Origin: Lentzea pudingi
GTDB taxonomy: Bacteria; Actinomycetota; Actinomycetes; Mycobacteriales; Pseudonocardiaceae
Length of the DNA stretch: 64,000 nt
Direction: 5' to 3'
Assembly: GCF_014646255.1 (NCBI RefSeq)
Contig: NZ_BMNC01000008.1
Location: 124,001-188,000, forward strand
Below are positions 7,789 through 16,190 of the stretch, one piece after another. The position numbers and the translations under genes are program-made. Within the stretch, counting starts at the first letter, position 1. Each line of letters opens with the position of its first letter. The notes beneath the pieces were generated by a model that saw nothing but the letters and a program-made list of their open reading frames with translations, had not been told where the DNA came from and ran no database searches.

Positions 7789-9062
7789 TTGTTCCCGGCA
7801 GCCGCTTCACTCACCGACTTGACGATGGTGTCGGGCCCGCCCTGCCCCGCGAAGAAGTTCGCGATGGCGTCGTTCAGGGCCTGGCCGACCTTCGTCGGGA
7901 ACGCGGTGTCGAAGTAGAGCTGCACGTGCGACGCCTTGCCCATGGTCTCGGCGATCGCCTTGTGCGGTTCGCTCTTCAGCGCGGCCACACCGGCCGGGGT
8001 GACCGGCAGACCGGAGTTGGTCTCGGCGAGGATCTTCTGCACGTCGTCGCCGACCAGGTGGCCGAGGAACTCCGCGCACGCCTTGGCCGCGCGGGTGGTG
8101 CAGGAGAACCCGTCACCGCCGCCGACCATCACGCTCGGATCGCCCTGTCCGCCCGGCACGGTCGGGAACGGGAACCAGCCGATCTTCGAGCCGAGCTCCT
8201 TGTCCTCGGTGAGCGCCTGCATCACGTCGGGGTTCCAGTCGCCCTGCAACTCCATGGCGGCCTTGCCGTTGGCCACCAGGCCCGCCGAGCTGCCCGCCCC
8301 CTGCTGAGCGGGCGTCCCGACGAACCCGTCCTGGAACGGTTTCGTGTCCAGGAAGCTCTTGAGGTTCTCGCCCGCCTTGAGGAAGCACGGGTCCGTGAGC
8401 TCGGTCTTCTCGACCGCCTTCTTCAGCGTGTCGACCGAGCACTGCCGCACCGCGAAGTACGCCCAGTAGAAGGCGTCCGGCCAGCGGTCCTTGCCGCCGA
8501 TCGCGATCGGCGTGACGCCCGCGGTCTTCAGCTTCGCGACGGCGGCGTTGAGATCGTCCAGGGTGGCCGGCGGCGAGGTGATCCCCGCGCTGGCGAAGAC
8601 GTCCTTGCGGTACCAGAACCCGACGGCGTGCATCAGGTACGGCGCGCCGTACTGCTTGCCGCCGACCTTCCAGCCGTCGGCGTTCTTGGCCAGCGGGCCG
8701 ATCCAGCCCGACGAGGCCTGGGTGATGTCCGCGATCTTGCCGGACTTCAGCTGGTCGGCGAGCGCACCGCCGCCCCACTGCTGGAACAGGTCGGGCGGGG
8801 TGTTGCCCTGCAGGGCGAGCGGCACCTTGGTCTGGAACTGCTCGTTCTGCAGCGGTTCGATCGTGAACGACGTGTTCGGGTGGGTCTTGTGGAAGTCGTC
8901 GGCGATCTGCTGCCACTTCGACTTCATCGGCTCGGTGGTGCGGTTGTGCCACCAGGTGAGCGTGACTGGGCCTTCGGTGGAGGCGTCTGAGCCGCCACTA
9001 CTGCACCCGGCCAGCACGATCGCCGCGGCGGCGAAGAGGGCAAGGGGCTTCCTGGAACGCAT
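7785..9062 (-). CDS. Extracellular sugar-binding lipoprotein of the xylan operon
   Basis: A 425-residue family-1 solute-binding protein. Its lipoprotein signal (MRSRKPLALFAAAAIVLAGC) puts Cys20 at the membrane anchor. The early motif LTWWHNRTTEPMKSKWQQIA and the central TPIAIGGKDRWPDAFYW are typical of oligosaccharide-binding proteins, and aromatic residues are frequent, as expected in a sugar cleft. It is first in the operon (binding protein, two permeases, GH10, GH43). A TTGACA -35 element lies on the minus strand at 9147-9142, next to the LacI-type palindrome at 9153-9170 that separates it from the divergent regulator. The specific ligand (xylobiose and longer) is inferred from context. 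Confidence 0.9.
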   Translation of the reverse strand: MRSRKPLALFAAAAIVLAGCSSGGSDASTEGPVTLTWWHNRTTEPMKSKWQQIADDFHKTHPNTSFTIEPLQNEQFQTKVPLALQGNTPPDLFQQWGGGALADQLKSGKIADITQASSGWIGPLAKNADGWKVGGKQYGAPYLMHAVGFWYRKDVFASAGITSPPATLDDLNAAVAKLKTAGVTPIAIGGKDRWPDAFYWAYFAVRQCSVDTLKKAVEKTELTDPCFLKAGENLKSFLDTKPFQDGFVGTPAQQGAGSSAGLVANGKAAMELQGDWNPDVMQALTEDKELGSKIGWFPFPTVPGGQGDPSVMVGGGDGFSCTTRAAKACAEFLGHLVGDDVQKILAETNSGLPVTPAGVAALKSEPHKAIAETMGKASHVQLYFDTAFPTKVGQALNDAIANFFAGQGGPDTIVKSVSEAAAGNK

Positions 9063-9150
9063 TGGGGGTCCACTCCTGACGACGTCGGCCGAGTTGGACT
9101 GCCTGTGTTGGGGCCAGAGACTCCCGTGTGAACCGGTCCCGTGTCAATCG

Positions 9151-9179
9151 TTGTCGATAACGTTTTACACGGCTAGCCT
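9151..9179 (+). promoter_or_regulatory. Candidate promoter giving a leaderless lacI-type mRNA
   Basis: TTGTCG (9151-9156), a 17-bp spacer and TAGCCT (9174-9179) put the expected transcription start at about the GTG start codon (9186), so this regulator may be translated from a leaderless mRNA. No Shine-Dalgarno sequence is visible. Confidence 0.4.
9153..9170. promoter_or_regulatory. Putative LacI-family operator of the xylan locus
   Basis: GTCGATAACGTTTTACAC is an imperfect palindrome (6 of 9 pairs) centred on AACGTT. It lies in the divergent promoter region and overlaps the -35 region of the regulator gene. It fits the CG-centred LacI operator pattern; the likely ligand protein is the LacI protein encoded at 9186. 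Confidence 0.6.
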
Positions 9180-9185
9180 GACCCG

Positions 9186-10199
9186 GTGCCTCCACGCTCT
9201 CGCGTCACGATCAAGGACGTCGCCGCTCAGGCCGGCGTCTCGGTAGCCACCGTCTCCAAGGTCCTCAACAACCGCTACGGCGTCTCGGCCGACACGTTCG
9301 CGCGGGTCACCGCCGTGATCAAGGACCTCGGGTACGAGGCGAGCCTCGTCGCGCAGAGCCTGCGCAACCACCGCACGAACGTCATCGGGATCCTCGTCGC
9401 CGACATCGAGCCGTTCAGCACCGAACTGCTCAAGGGCGCGGCGGATGCCATCCGCGGCACCGGTTTCGAGCTCGTCGTGTACTCGGCGGGCGGTCGCACG
9501 GGCGATCCGCACGGCTGGGAACAGCGCTACCTCACGAGGTTGAGCGGCACGCTCGTCGACGGCGCCGTGCTGGTCACCCCCGCCGTCGACCTCGAAGGCA
9601 TCCCCGGCACGCCCGTGGTCGCCGTCGACCCCCACACCGGCCGCGCGGCACTGCCCACCGTCGACTCCGACAACCTGCACGGCGGCCGGCTCGCGACGGA
9701 GCACCTGCTCGCGCTCGGCCACCGCCGCATCGCCATGCTCACCGGCCGCGAGGACCTGAAATCGGCCCAGCAGCGCGAAACCGGCTACCGCGGCGCGCTC
9801 GCCAGCGCCGGGGTGCCGGTCGACGAGGACCTCGTCCGCCGCGGTGACTACGACCCGGACGTGGCGGCCGCGTCGGCCCGCGCCCTGCTGACCGGTCCCG
9901 ACCGGCCGACCGCGATCTTCGCCGCCAACGACACCACGGCCATCGCGGCCATCGAGGCCGCGCTCGACCTCGGCCTGCGCGTGCCGGAGGACCTCTCGGT
10001 GGTCGGCTTCGACAACATCCCCGAGTCCGCGCTGTGCACGCCGCCGATCACGACGGTGCAGCAGCCGATCCGCGAGATGGGCCACCGCGCCCTCGAACTG
10101 CTGGTGCGGCTCATCAACGGCGACGAGCCCGCCGACACCCACATCACCCTGGGCACCGAACTGGTCGTCCGGCAGTCGACCCGCCCACTGACCTCGTGA
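9186..10199 (+). CDS. LacI-family regulator of the xylan-utilisation locus
   Basis: A 337-residue repressor from a GTG start. The helix-turn-helix covers residues about 7-26 (RVTIKDVAAQAGVSVATVSK), followed by the hinge and the sugar-binding core (VIGILVADIEPFSTELLKGA, LSVVGFDNIPES at about 280, and C-terminal LGTELVVRQST). It is divergent from the binding-protein/xylanase operon and sits 10 bp before the GH3 gene, with which it is co-transcribed. It most likely binds the palindrome at 9153-9170 and represses both transcripts until a xylan-derived sugar is present. Confidence 0.92.
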   Translation: MPPRSRVTIKDVAAQAGVSVATVSKVLNNRYGVSADTFARVTAVIKDLGYEASLVAQSLRNHRTNVIGILVADIEPFSTELLKGAADAIRGTGFELVVYSAGGRTGDPHGWEQRYLTRLSGTLVDGAVLVTPAVDLEGIPGTPVVAVDPHTGRAALPTVDSDNLHGGRLATEHLLALGHRRIAMLTGREDLKSAQQRETGYRGALASAGVPVDEDLVRRGDYDPDVAAASARALLTGPDRPTAIFAANDTTAIAAIEAALDLGLRVPEDLSVVGFDNIPESALCTPPITTVQQPIREMGHRALELLVRLINGDEPADTHITLGTELVVRQSTRPLTS

Positions 10200-10209
10200 G
10201 GTTGTTCTC

Positions 10210-12510
10210 GTGACGACAGAAGCCACCGCGCCGGACGAGGTCTGGCGCGACCCGCACGCATCCGTGGCCGACCGCGTGCGCGACCTGGTTGCGCGCATGA
10301 CGCCGCAGGAGAAGATCGCGCAGCTGCAGGGCATCTGGGTCGGCATCGACGCCGTCGGCGACATGGCCCCGCACCAGCACGAGTTCGCCGTGGCACCGCA
10401 GGACTTCGACGAGCTGACCAAGCACGGCATCGGCCAGCTCACCCGCGTCTTCGGCACCCGGCCGATCGCGCCGGAAGTGGGCGCGCGCACGCTCGCGCGC
10501 ACCCAGCGGCAGATCGTCGAGTCGAGCCGGTTCGGGATTCCCGCGCTGGCGCACGAGGAGTGCCTGACCGGGCTGGCCGCGTGGCAGGCGACGGTGTACC
10601 CGTCACCGCTGTGCTGGGGCGCGACGTTCGAACCGGACCTGGTGCGGCGCATGGCCGAGCAGTTCGGTGGCTCGATGCGCCGGCTGGGGATCCACCAGGG
10701 CCTCGCGCCCGTCCTCGACGTGGCGCGCGACCTGCGGTGGGGCCGGGTCGAGGAGACCATCGGCGAGGACCCGCACCTCGTCGGCACGATCGGCGCCGCC
10801 TACGTCGAGGGCCTCGAGGCCGCGGGGATCGTGGCCACGCTCAAGCACTTCGCCGGCTACTCGGCCTCCCGGGCGGGGCGCAACCTCGCGCCGGTGTCGA
10901 TCGGCCCTCGCGAGCTCGCGGACGTGATCCTGCCGCCGTTCGAGATGGCACTGCGCGCCGGTGCCCGGTCGGTGATGAACTCCTACTCCGACAACGACGG
11001 CGTGCCGGTCGCCGCGGATCCGCGGATGCTCACCGAGCTGCTGCGCGACGAGTACGGGTTCACCGGGACCGTGGTCGCCGACTACTTCTCGGTGGCGTTC
11101 CTGCACAAGCTGCACGGTGTCGCCGCCGGCCGGGAGGACGCGGCCGCACAAGCGCTCGCGGCAGGCATCGACGTCGAACTTCCCACCGTGGACTGCTACG
11201 GAGAGCCGCTGCTCGAGGGCCTCTACTTCGACCGGGTCGACGTGGCGCTCGTCGACCGGGCGCTGACCCGCGTGCTGACGCAGAAGTTCGACCTGGGCCT
11301 GCTCGACCCCGGCTACTCCCCCGCGCCCGACGCGAACCTCGACCTGGACGACGCCGAGTCCCAGGCCCTCGCCCGCGAGGTGGCCGAGCGCTCGATCGTC
11401 CTGCTGCACAACGACGGCGTGCTGCCGCTGGCCGGCAAGCGCCTGGCCGTCGTGGGCCCGCGCGCCGACGAGCCGGGCGCGATGATGGGCTGCTACTCGT
11501 TCCCGTTGCACGTCGGCGTCCACCACCCGGACGCGGACATGGGCATCGAGGTCTCCACCGTGCTGGAGGCGCTGCGCGAGGAGCACGACGTCGTGTTCGC
11601 CCGCGGATGTCCCGTGCTCGGCGGAACCGACGACGAGATCGCCGAGGCCGTGGCGGCCGCCCGGCAGGCCGAGGTCTGCGTCGTGGTCCTGGGCGACCAG
11701 GCGGGGTTGTTCGGCAAGGGCACGTCCGGTGAGGGTTGCGACGTCGCGGACCTGAGGCTGCCCGGCCGCCAGGAGGAACTGCTGGAGGCGGTGCTCGACA
11801 CCGGCATGCCCGTGGTCCTGGTGCTGCTCTCGGGCAGGCCGTACGACCTGTCCCGGCAGGCGAACCGCCTCGCCGCCGTCGTCTGCGGCTTCTACCCCGG
11901 CCAGGAGGGCGCGGAGGCGCTCTCGGGTGTCCTGAGTGGACGGGTCAACCCGACCGGCAGGCTCCCCGTCAGCTTCCCCGGCTCCGGCTCCACCCAGCCG
12001 TCGACCTACCTCAGCGCTCCCCTCGGCACCCGCAGCGAGGTCAGCACGGTCGACCCGACCCCGCTGTTCCCGTTCGGCCACGGGCTCTCCTACGTCCCCG
12101 TGACGTGGGTGACGGCGGGGTGCGAGGACCGCGAGTGGCCGACCGACGGCACCTGCGCCGTGCACGTCGTCCTGCGCAACGAAACGGACAGCCCGGCCAC
12201 CGAGGTCGTCCAGATCTACCTGCACGACCCGGTCGCGGAGGTCGCCCGGCCCGTCCGATCGCTGGTCGGCGCGGTGAAGGTCGACCTCGCGCCCGGCCAG
12301 ACCCGCACCGTCACCGCGCGGCTGCACGCGGACCTCACCTCCTACACCGGCCGGGCGGGACATCGCCAGGTCGACGCCGGTGACGTGGAACTGCACGTCG
12401 GCACGTCGAGCGCGAACATCCACACCGCTTTGAAGCTCTCGATGACCGGGCCGGCGCGGCGGGCCGGCTTCGACCGGGTGATGACACCGGAGTTCACGAC
12501 GAGTCCCTAG
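10210..12510 (+). CDS. GH3 beta-xylosidase/beta-glucosidase, cytoplasmic
   Basis: A 766-residue family-3 glycoside hydrolase of full three-domain length with no signal peptide. The N-terminal barrel includes KHFAGYSASRAGRN and the nucleophile Asp in GFTGTVVADYFSV (about residue 296). The alpha/beta domain follows (VAERSIVLLHNDGVLPL, VVVLGDQAGLFGKGTSGEG), and the C-terminal fibronectin-III-like domain begins after LFPFGHGLSYVPV. The GTG at 10210 lies 10 bp after the LacI gene. It would split imported xylo-oligosaccharides into xylose. Because GH3 enzymes with this context include beta-glucosidases and beta-xylosidases, the exact specificity is inferred from the surrounding xylan genes. Confidence 0.9.
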   Translation: MTTEATAPDEVWRDPHASVADRVRDLVARMTPQEKIAQLQGIWVGIDAVGDMAPHQHEFAVAPQDFDELTKHGIGQLTRVFGTRPIAPEVGARTLARTQRQIVESSRFGIPALAHEECLTGLAAWQATVYPSPLCWGATFEPDLVRRMAEQFGGSMRRLGIHQGLAPVLDVARDLRWGRVEETIGEDPHLVGTIGAAYVEGLEAAGIVATLKHFAGYSASRAGRNLAPVSIGPRELADVILPPFEMALRAGARSVMNSYSDNDGVPVAADPRMLTELLRDEYGFTGTVVADYFSVAFLHKLHGVAAGREDAAAQALAAGIDVELPTVDCYGEPLLEGLYFDRVDVALVDRALTRVLTQKFDLGLLDPGYSPAPDANLDLDDAESQALAREVAERSIVLLHNDGVLPLAGKRLAVVGPRADEPGAMMGCYSFPLHVGVHHPDADMGIEVSTVLEALREEHDVVFARGCPVLGGTDDEIAEAVAAARQAEVCVVVLGDQAGLFGKGTSGEGCDVADLRLPGRQEELLEAVLDTGMPVVLVLLSGRPYDLSRQANRLAAVVCGFYPGQEGAEALSGVLSGRVNPTGRLPVSFPGSGSTQPSTYLSAPLGTRSEVSTVDPTPLFPFGHGLSYVPVTWVTAGCEDREWPTDGTCAVHVVLRNETDSPATEVVQIYLHDPVAEVARPVRSLVGAVKVDLAPGQTRTVTARLHADLTSYTGRAGHRQVDAGDVELHVGTSSANIHTALKLSMTGPARRAGFDRVMTPEFTTSP

Positions 12511-12575
12511 CGGGTTCCCCTGGCGAGCCCGGTAACGTCCACTGCGGACGGACCGGGCTGCCTGAGGGGTTTTCT

Positions 12576-13571
12576 GTGCTGGAGATCAGCGGACTGACGT
12601 GGGCCTTGACGATCGGGGTGATCGTCGCGCTGCTGGCGGTCGACCTCGTGCTGGCGGCGTGGCGGCCGCACCGGATCGGCTTCCGCGAGGCCGGCCTCTG
12701 GTCGGTGTTCTACATCGCCGTCGCCATCGGCTTCGGCGTGTGGTTCACCAGCGTGCACGGCGGCACGTTCGGCGCGGAGTACTTCGCGGGCTACATCGTG
12801 GAGAAGAGCCTGTCGGTCGACAACCTCTTCGTCTTCGTGATCATCATGACCACGTTCCTCGTGCCGGAGGAGCACCAGCACAAGGTGCTCACGTTCGGCA
12901 TCGTGCTGGCGTTGATCATGCGCGCCATCTTCATCGCGGTCGGCGCGACGCTGCTGTCGTTGTTCTCGTTCATGTTCCTGCTGTTCGGGCTGCTGCTGAT
13001 CTTCACGGCCGTGCAGCTGTTCCGGCACCGCAACGAGGATCCCGACGTCGAGAACAACGTCGTGGTGAAGACCGCCCGCAAGCTGCTGCCCGTGACGGAC
13101 GACTACGTCGGCGGCAAGATCTTCACCCGCGTCGACGGCAAGCGCCTGGCCACCCCGTTGTTCGTGGTGCTGGTCGCGATCGGCGGCGTCGACCTGCTGT
13201 TCGCGCTCGACTCGATTCCCGCGGTGTTCGGCGTGACCGAGCAGCCCTACATCGTCTTCACCGCCAACGCGTTCGCGCTGCTCGGCCTGCGCGCGTTGTT
13301 CTTCCTCGTCAAGGGCCTGCTGGACCGGCTGGTGTACCTGTCGGCCGGGCTCGCGGTCATCCTCGCGTTCATCGGCGTCAAGCTGATCCTGCACTGGGCG
13401 CACGTCGACATCTCCGCGAGCGTGCCCGAGATCCCGACGCCGCTGAGCCTCGGCGTCATCCTCGGCATCCTGGTGATCGTCACAGTCGCCAGCCTGGTCA
13501 AGACGCGCAACGACCCGTCGGCCAAGGCCCACGCCGGTTCACTGCGCGGTCACCGCGAGGAGGAGCGGTAG
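12576..13571 (+). CDS. TerC-family integral membrane protein
   Basis: A 331-residue polytopic protein with about 8-9 membrane helices. Family hallmarks are EKSLSVDNLFVFVIIM, TPLFVVLVAIGGVDLLFALDSIPAVFG (acidic residues inside helices, thought to bind metal) and the late DRLVYLSAGLAVILAFIGVKL. GTG at 12576 follows GAGGGG at a good distance. TerC/Alx-type proteins are linked to tellurite resistance and manganese export; the latter is the better-supported biochemical role in the family. It runs convergently into the kinase gene with only 3 bp between stop codons and no hairpin. A TelA-family gene lies at 62134 but is too far away to call a joint system. Confidence 0.9.
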   Translation: MLEISGLTWALTIGVIVALLAVDLVLAAWRPHRIGFREAGLWSVFYIAVAIGFGVWFTSVHGGTFGAEYFAGYIVEKSLSVDNLFVFVIIMTTFLVPEEHQHKVLTFGIVLALIMRAIFIAVGATLLSLFSFMFLLFGLLLIFTAVQLFRHRNEDPDVENNVVVKTARKLLPVTDDYVGGKIFTRVDGKRLATPLFVVLVAIGGVDLLFALDSIPAVFGVTEQPYIVFTANAFALLGLRALFFLVKGLLDRLVYLSAGLAVILAFIGVKLILHWAHVDISASVPEIPTPLSLGVILGILVIVTVASLVKTRNDPSAKAHAGSLRGHREEER

Positions 13572-13574
13572 GGG

Positions 13575-14744
13575 TCAGCCGCCCTTCTTGCCCTTCCCCT
13601 TGTCGGGCTTGCCCTTGCCACCGGCCTGCTTGCCGTGGTCCACGACCTGGACCGGGGCCGGTGCGATGATCGGGGCCGTCGGCTGCACCACGACGGGGGT
13701 GGGCTCGAAGTCCTCGGTGCGCGCCGGGTTCGACACCGGCTCGTTCGTGGCGGGCGCGTTCGTGGCGGGCGCGTTCGTGGCGGGCGCGTTCGTGGCGGGC
13801 GCGGTGGTCCCCGGCTCGGAGCTCGTCGCGGTGATGCTGTTCCACGTGCTGAGTCCCGTGCCGATGAGCGAGATCAGCACCACGGCCGACGCGGCCGCGA
13901 GCAGGCCTCGCGACCTGGGTTGCGGAGGAACCGTGACGAGGGTCGGCGGGTCGGCCACCGGCGTGCGCAGGGCCTCGGCGCACTCGCTCGCGGACGGGCG
14001 CCGGGCCGGGTTCAGGGCCGTCATCCTGGACAGCAGCCGGACGAGGTCGAACGACAGGCCCTCCGGCATCACCGGCGGCCGGTGCAGGCGGGCGACGGCG
14101 GCCTCGACCTCCGACCCCTCGTACTCCCGGTGCCCGGTCAGGCACTCCAGCAGCACCAGCCCCAGCGCGTAGACGTCGGTGGTGGAGGTGATCTCCTCGC
14201 CGCGGACCTGTTCCGGCGCGAGGTAGGCGGCCGTGCCGACGACCTGGCCGGTCTTGGTGAGTCCGGCGCCGTCCGCCGAGCACACCAGGCCGAAGTCGGA
14301 GAGACGAGGGATCTCGTCTTCGTCGAGCAGGACGTTGGCGGGCTTGACGTCGCGGTGCACGAACCCGCGGGCGTGCACGTGATCCAGCGCGTCGGCGAGC
14401 GCCGCACCGACCCGGCGCACGTCCTCGACGGCCATGGGCCCGTCGGTGACGCGGTCGCGCAGCGTCCTGCCCTCGATGAGTTCCAGCACCAGGTACGGCG
14501 TCTCGCCGCTGGGATCCGCGTCGTAGACCTTGACGAGACCGGGATGGGACAGTCCCGCGAGCGCGCAGATCTCGTTCTCGATGCGGCGCGCGTCCGCGAG
14601 GTCGTCCCCCGGCCGGAACAGCTTGACGGCGACGTCGCGGGCCAGGAGGACGTCCGTGGCGCGGCGCACCTGCGCCACCCCACCCGTGCCGAGCACCGCG
14701 CCCAGCCGGTACCGGTCGGCGAGAAGAACACTGTCCGGCGGCAT
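13575..14744 (-). CDS. Membrane-anchored serine/threonine protein kinase
   Basis: About 389 residues. I prefer the ATG at 14744 (after GGAAAGG); an in-frame GTG at 14789 would add 15 residues. The Hanks-type kinase domain occupies about residues 10-265 with glycine loop LGTGGVAQV, lysine in VAVKLF, catalytic HRDVKPANVLLD, DFG and the APE motif in YLAPEQV, so it should be active. A single membrane helix follows (about 282-302, LLAAASAVVLISLIGTGL). The outer tail holds a Pro/Ala/Thr/Asn tandem repeat and a Lys/Gly-rich end (GKGKPDKGKGKKGG) that could bind the cell wall. It lacks the PASTA repeats of PknB. The C-terminus nearly touches the convergent terC-like gene. Confidence 0.9.
   Translation of the reverse strand: MPPDSVLLADRYRLGAVLGTGGVAQVRRATDVLLARDVAVKLFRPGDDLADARRIENEICALAGLSHPGLVKVYDADPSGETPYLVLELIEGRTLRDRVTDGPMAVEDVRRVGAALADALDHVHARGFVHRDVKPANVLLDEDEIPRLSDFGLVCSADGAGLTKTGQVVGTAAYLAPEQVRGEEITSTTDVYALGLVLLECLTGHREYEGSEVEAAVARLHRPPVMPEGLSFDLVRLLSRMTALNPARRPSASECAEALRTPVADPPTLVTVPPQPRSRGLLAAASAVVLISLIGTGLSTWNSITATSSEPGTTAPATNAPATNAPATNAPATNEPVSNPARTEDFEPTPVVVQPTAPIIAPAPVQVVDHGKQAGGKGKPDKGKGKKGG
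13741..13800 (-). repeat. Four 15-bp tandem repeats in the kinase gene
   Basis: GCGTTCGTGGCGGGC is repeated four times in frame (the first copy, at 13741, starts with T instead of G). On the coding strand each unit encodes a five-residue Ala-Pro-Ala-Thr-Asn-type block, giving an extracellular spacer whose length could change by slippage. Confidence 0.85.
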
Positions 14745-14909
14745 GGGTTGGACCTTTCCGTTCGGGCGGGACGACTCAGGGGTGCCCACCCGGCCGTTGA
14801 TCCAACCGTGGAGCAGGCTCTACCCGACGACACCTGCTGCCCGGATCGATCTTCACGCGCCGAGCGACCAGTCTGAGCTGGTAAGACGTTCGCCGACGGA
14901 GAGAAGACA

Positions 14910-15728
14910 ATGTCAAGAGTGAAACCGGCCCTCGTCCTGCTGACCGGTGCCGTGTGCGCCATGGCGATGACCGGCACGGCGGGTGCGGTGGTGAACGGGA
15001 ACGACTCCACCGGGCACTACGAGTTCATGGCGTCGATCCCGGAGTCCGTGCCGGCCGCGGGTGGCGCGAAGGGCGTGTGCGGGGCGTCGTTGATCCACCC
15101 GCGGTGGGTGGTGACGGCGGCGCACTGCGTGGATCCGGAGGGGACGGGCGCGGTGCCGGACGGGACCGTCCGGATCGGCAGCGACCGCAGGACGTCCGGC
15201 GGGACCGTCCGCGCCATCGACCGCGTGGTGCGGCATCCCGGTTATCGGCTCGGGCAGCCCAACCAGCACGACATCGCGCTGGTCCGGCTCGACCGCCCGG
15301 TGCGGGAACGCCCGATCCGCATCGCCGCCCGGCCTGGTGCGCCCGGCACCCCGACGCGGCTGCTCGGGTTCGGCACGACGGTGGACACGGTCGACATCAC
15401 CGAGGCCGTGTTCCCCGAACGGCTCCAGGAGCTCGACACCCGGCGTGGCGCGGTGTCCGAGTGCTCGCCGGGCTACGCCGACGCGACGCGGTTGTGCACG
15501 ATCAGCCGCAAGCCTCGGGCCATGGCGTGCGTCGGCGACTCGGGCGGTCCTCAGGTCCAGCGCGGGAAGCACGGCCGGTGGGAACTGATCGGCACGACAT
15601 CAGGTCCCGGCGACACCGATCTGCTGTGTGCGAACGGGCCGGGTTTGTACACCAACGTGCCGATCCACGCGTCGTGGATTCGCGCCACGATCAATGGCCC
15701 CTCGCACGGTTCCGCACCTCGTGGCTAA
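14910..15728 (+). CDS. Secreted trypsin-fold (S1) serine protease
   Basis: 272 residues; Sec signal peptide about 1-26 (ending GTAGA), then mature VVNGNDS, like the IVGG activation end of trypsins. The catalytic triad is complete: His72 in TAAHC, Asp121 in HDIALV and Ser211 in GDSGGP. The residue six before the catalytic serine, which sets trypsin specificity, reads Met rather than Asp, so Lys/Arg preference is not expected. ATG at 14910 follows GGAGAGAAG. Six cysteines (57, 73, 185, 196, 207 and one near 238) could form three disulfides. It stands alone between the divergent kinase gene and a small secreted orphan. Confidence 0.93.
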   Translation: MSRVKPALVLLTGAVCAMAMTGTAGAVVNGNDSTGHYEFMASIPESVPAAGGAKGVCGASLIHPRWVVTAAHCVDPEGTGAVPDGTVRIGSDRRTSGGTVRAIDRVVRHPGYRLGQPNQHDIALVRLDRPVRERPIRIAARPGAPGTPTRLLGFGTTVDTVDITEAVFPERLQELDTRRGAVSECSPGYADATRLCTISRKPRAMACVGDSGGPQVQRGKHGRWELIGTTSGPGDTDLLCANGPGLYTNVPIHASWIRATINGPSHGSAPRG

Positions 15729-15779
15729 TGTCGGTTCGCGGCCGCATTCCGCTTCTTCCACGAGAACGAGGTGAAAATC

Positions 15780-16190
15780 GTGCGTGCAATTTCGGCGTTC
15801 GTGCTGACCGCGGCGGCGATACTGGCCACCGCATTGCCGGCGTCGGCTGCCGGGGTCGACGCCGCGGTGGCCCTGCAGTCGCAGGCCAGGCTGGAGGCAC
15901 GGGGTGCCGCTGTCGTCGTGCCGGTGCGGGTGATGTGCCAGAACGGCGCCACCGGGTCGTTGTGGGTGCAGGTCACGCAGAACGTGCGCGGTGACCTCGC
16001 GACCGGCGACAAATACACGGCAAACGTTCCGTGCACCGGCGACCACCACCGGATCGACGTGACCGTGGTGTCCCGCACGAAGGCGTTCCGGCCGGGGGTC
16101 GCATTCACTTCCGCCGCGCTGAACGTCTACCTTCCGCCGGACGGTTCGAGCATTGTCGAAAAGGACGGCGAAATGACGCTCGTCCGATAG
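15780..16190 (+). CDS. Small secreted protein of unknown function
   Basis: 136 residues. I do not recognise a family. The GTG at 15780 is preferred over the in-frame GTG at 15771 because GAGGTG lies 6 nt before it. A signal peptide spans about residues 1-25 (ISAFVLTAAAILATALPASA). The mature part has only two cysteines (MCQNG and VPCTG), probably one disulfide, and alternating beta-type segments (AAVVVPVRVMC, LWVQVTQNV, IDVTVVSRT), suggesting a small beta-sandwich. Codons here are slightly richer in A/T than in the neighbours. It lies 41 bp after the protease gene. Its stop codon directly abuts the stop of the convergent LacI gene. Confidence 0.65.
   Translation: MRAISAFVLTAAAILATALPASAAGVDAAVALQSQARLEARGAAVVVPVRVMCQNGATGSLWVQVTQNVRGDLATGDKYTANVPCTGDHHRIDVTVVSRTKAFRPGVAFTSAALNVYLPPDGSSIVEKDGEMTLVR

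Noticed and set aside
10603..12423. Long open frame antisense to the GH3 gene
   Set aside because: Its product is Arg/Gly/Val/His-rich with no recognisable domain, as expected from third-position GC bias opposite a real gene; the GH3 frame carries full family motifs.
12533..12538. TAACGT as a -10 for the TerC gene
   Set aside because: No matching -35 at 16-19 bp; too weak to report as a promoter.
13741..13800. Tandem repeats considered as a CRISPR array
   Set aside because: Units are 15 bp with no spacers and lie in frame within the kinase gene.
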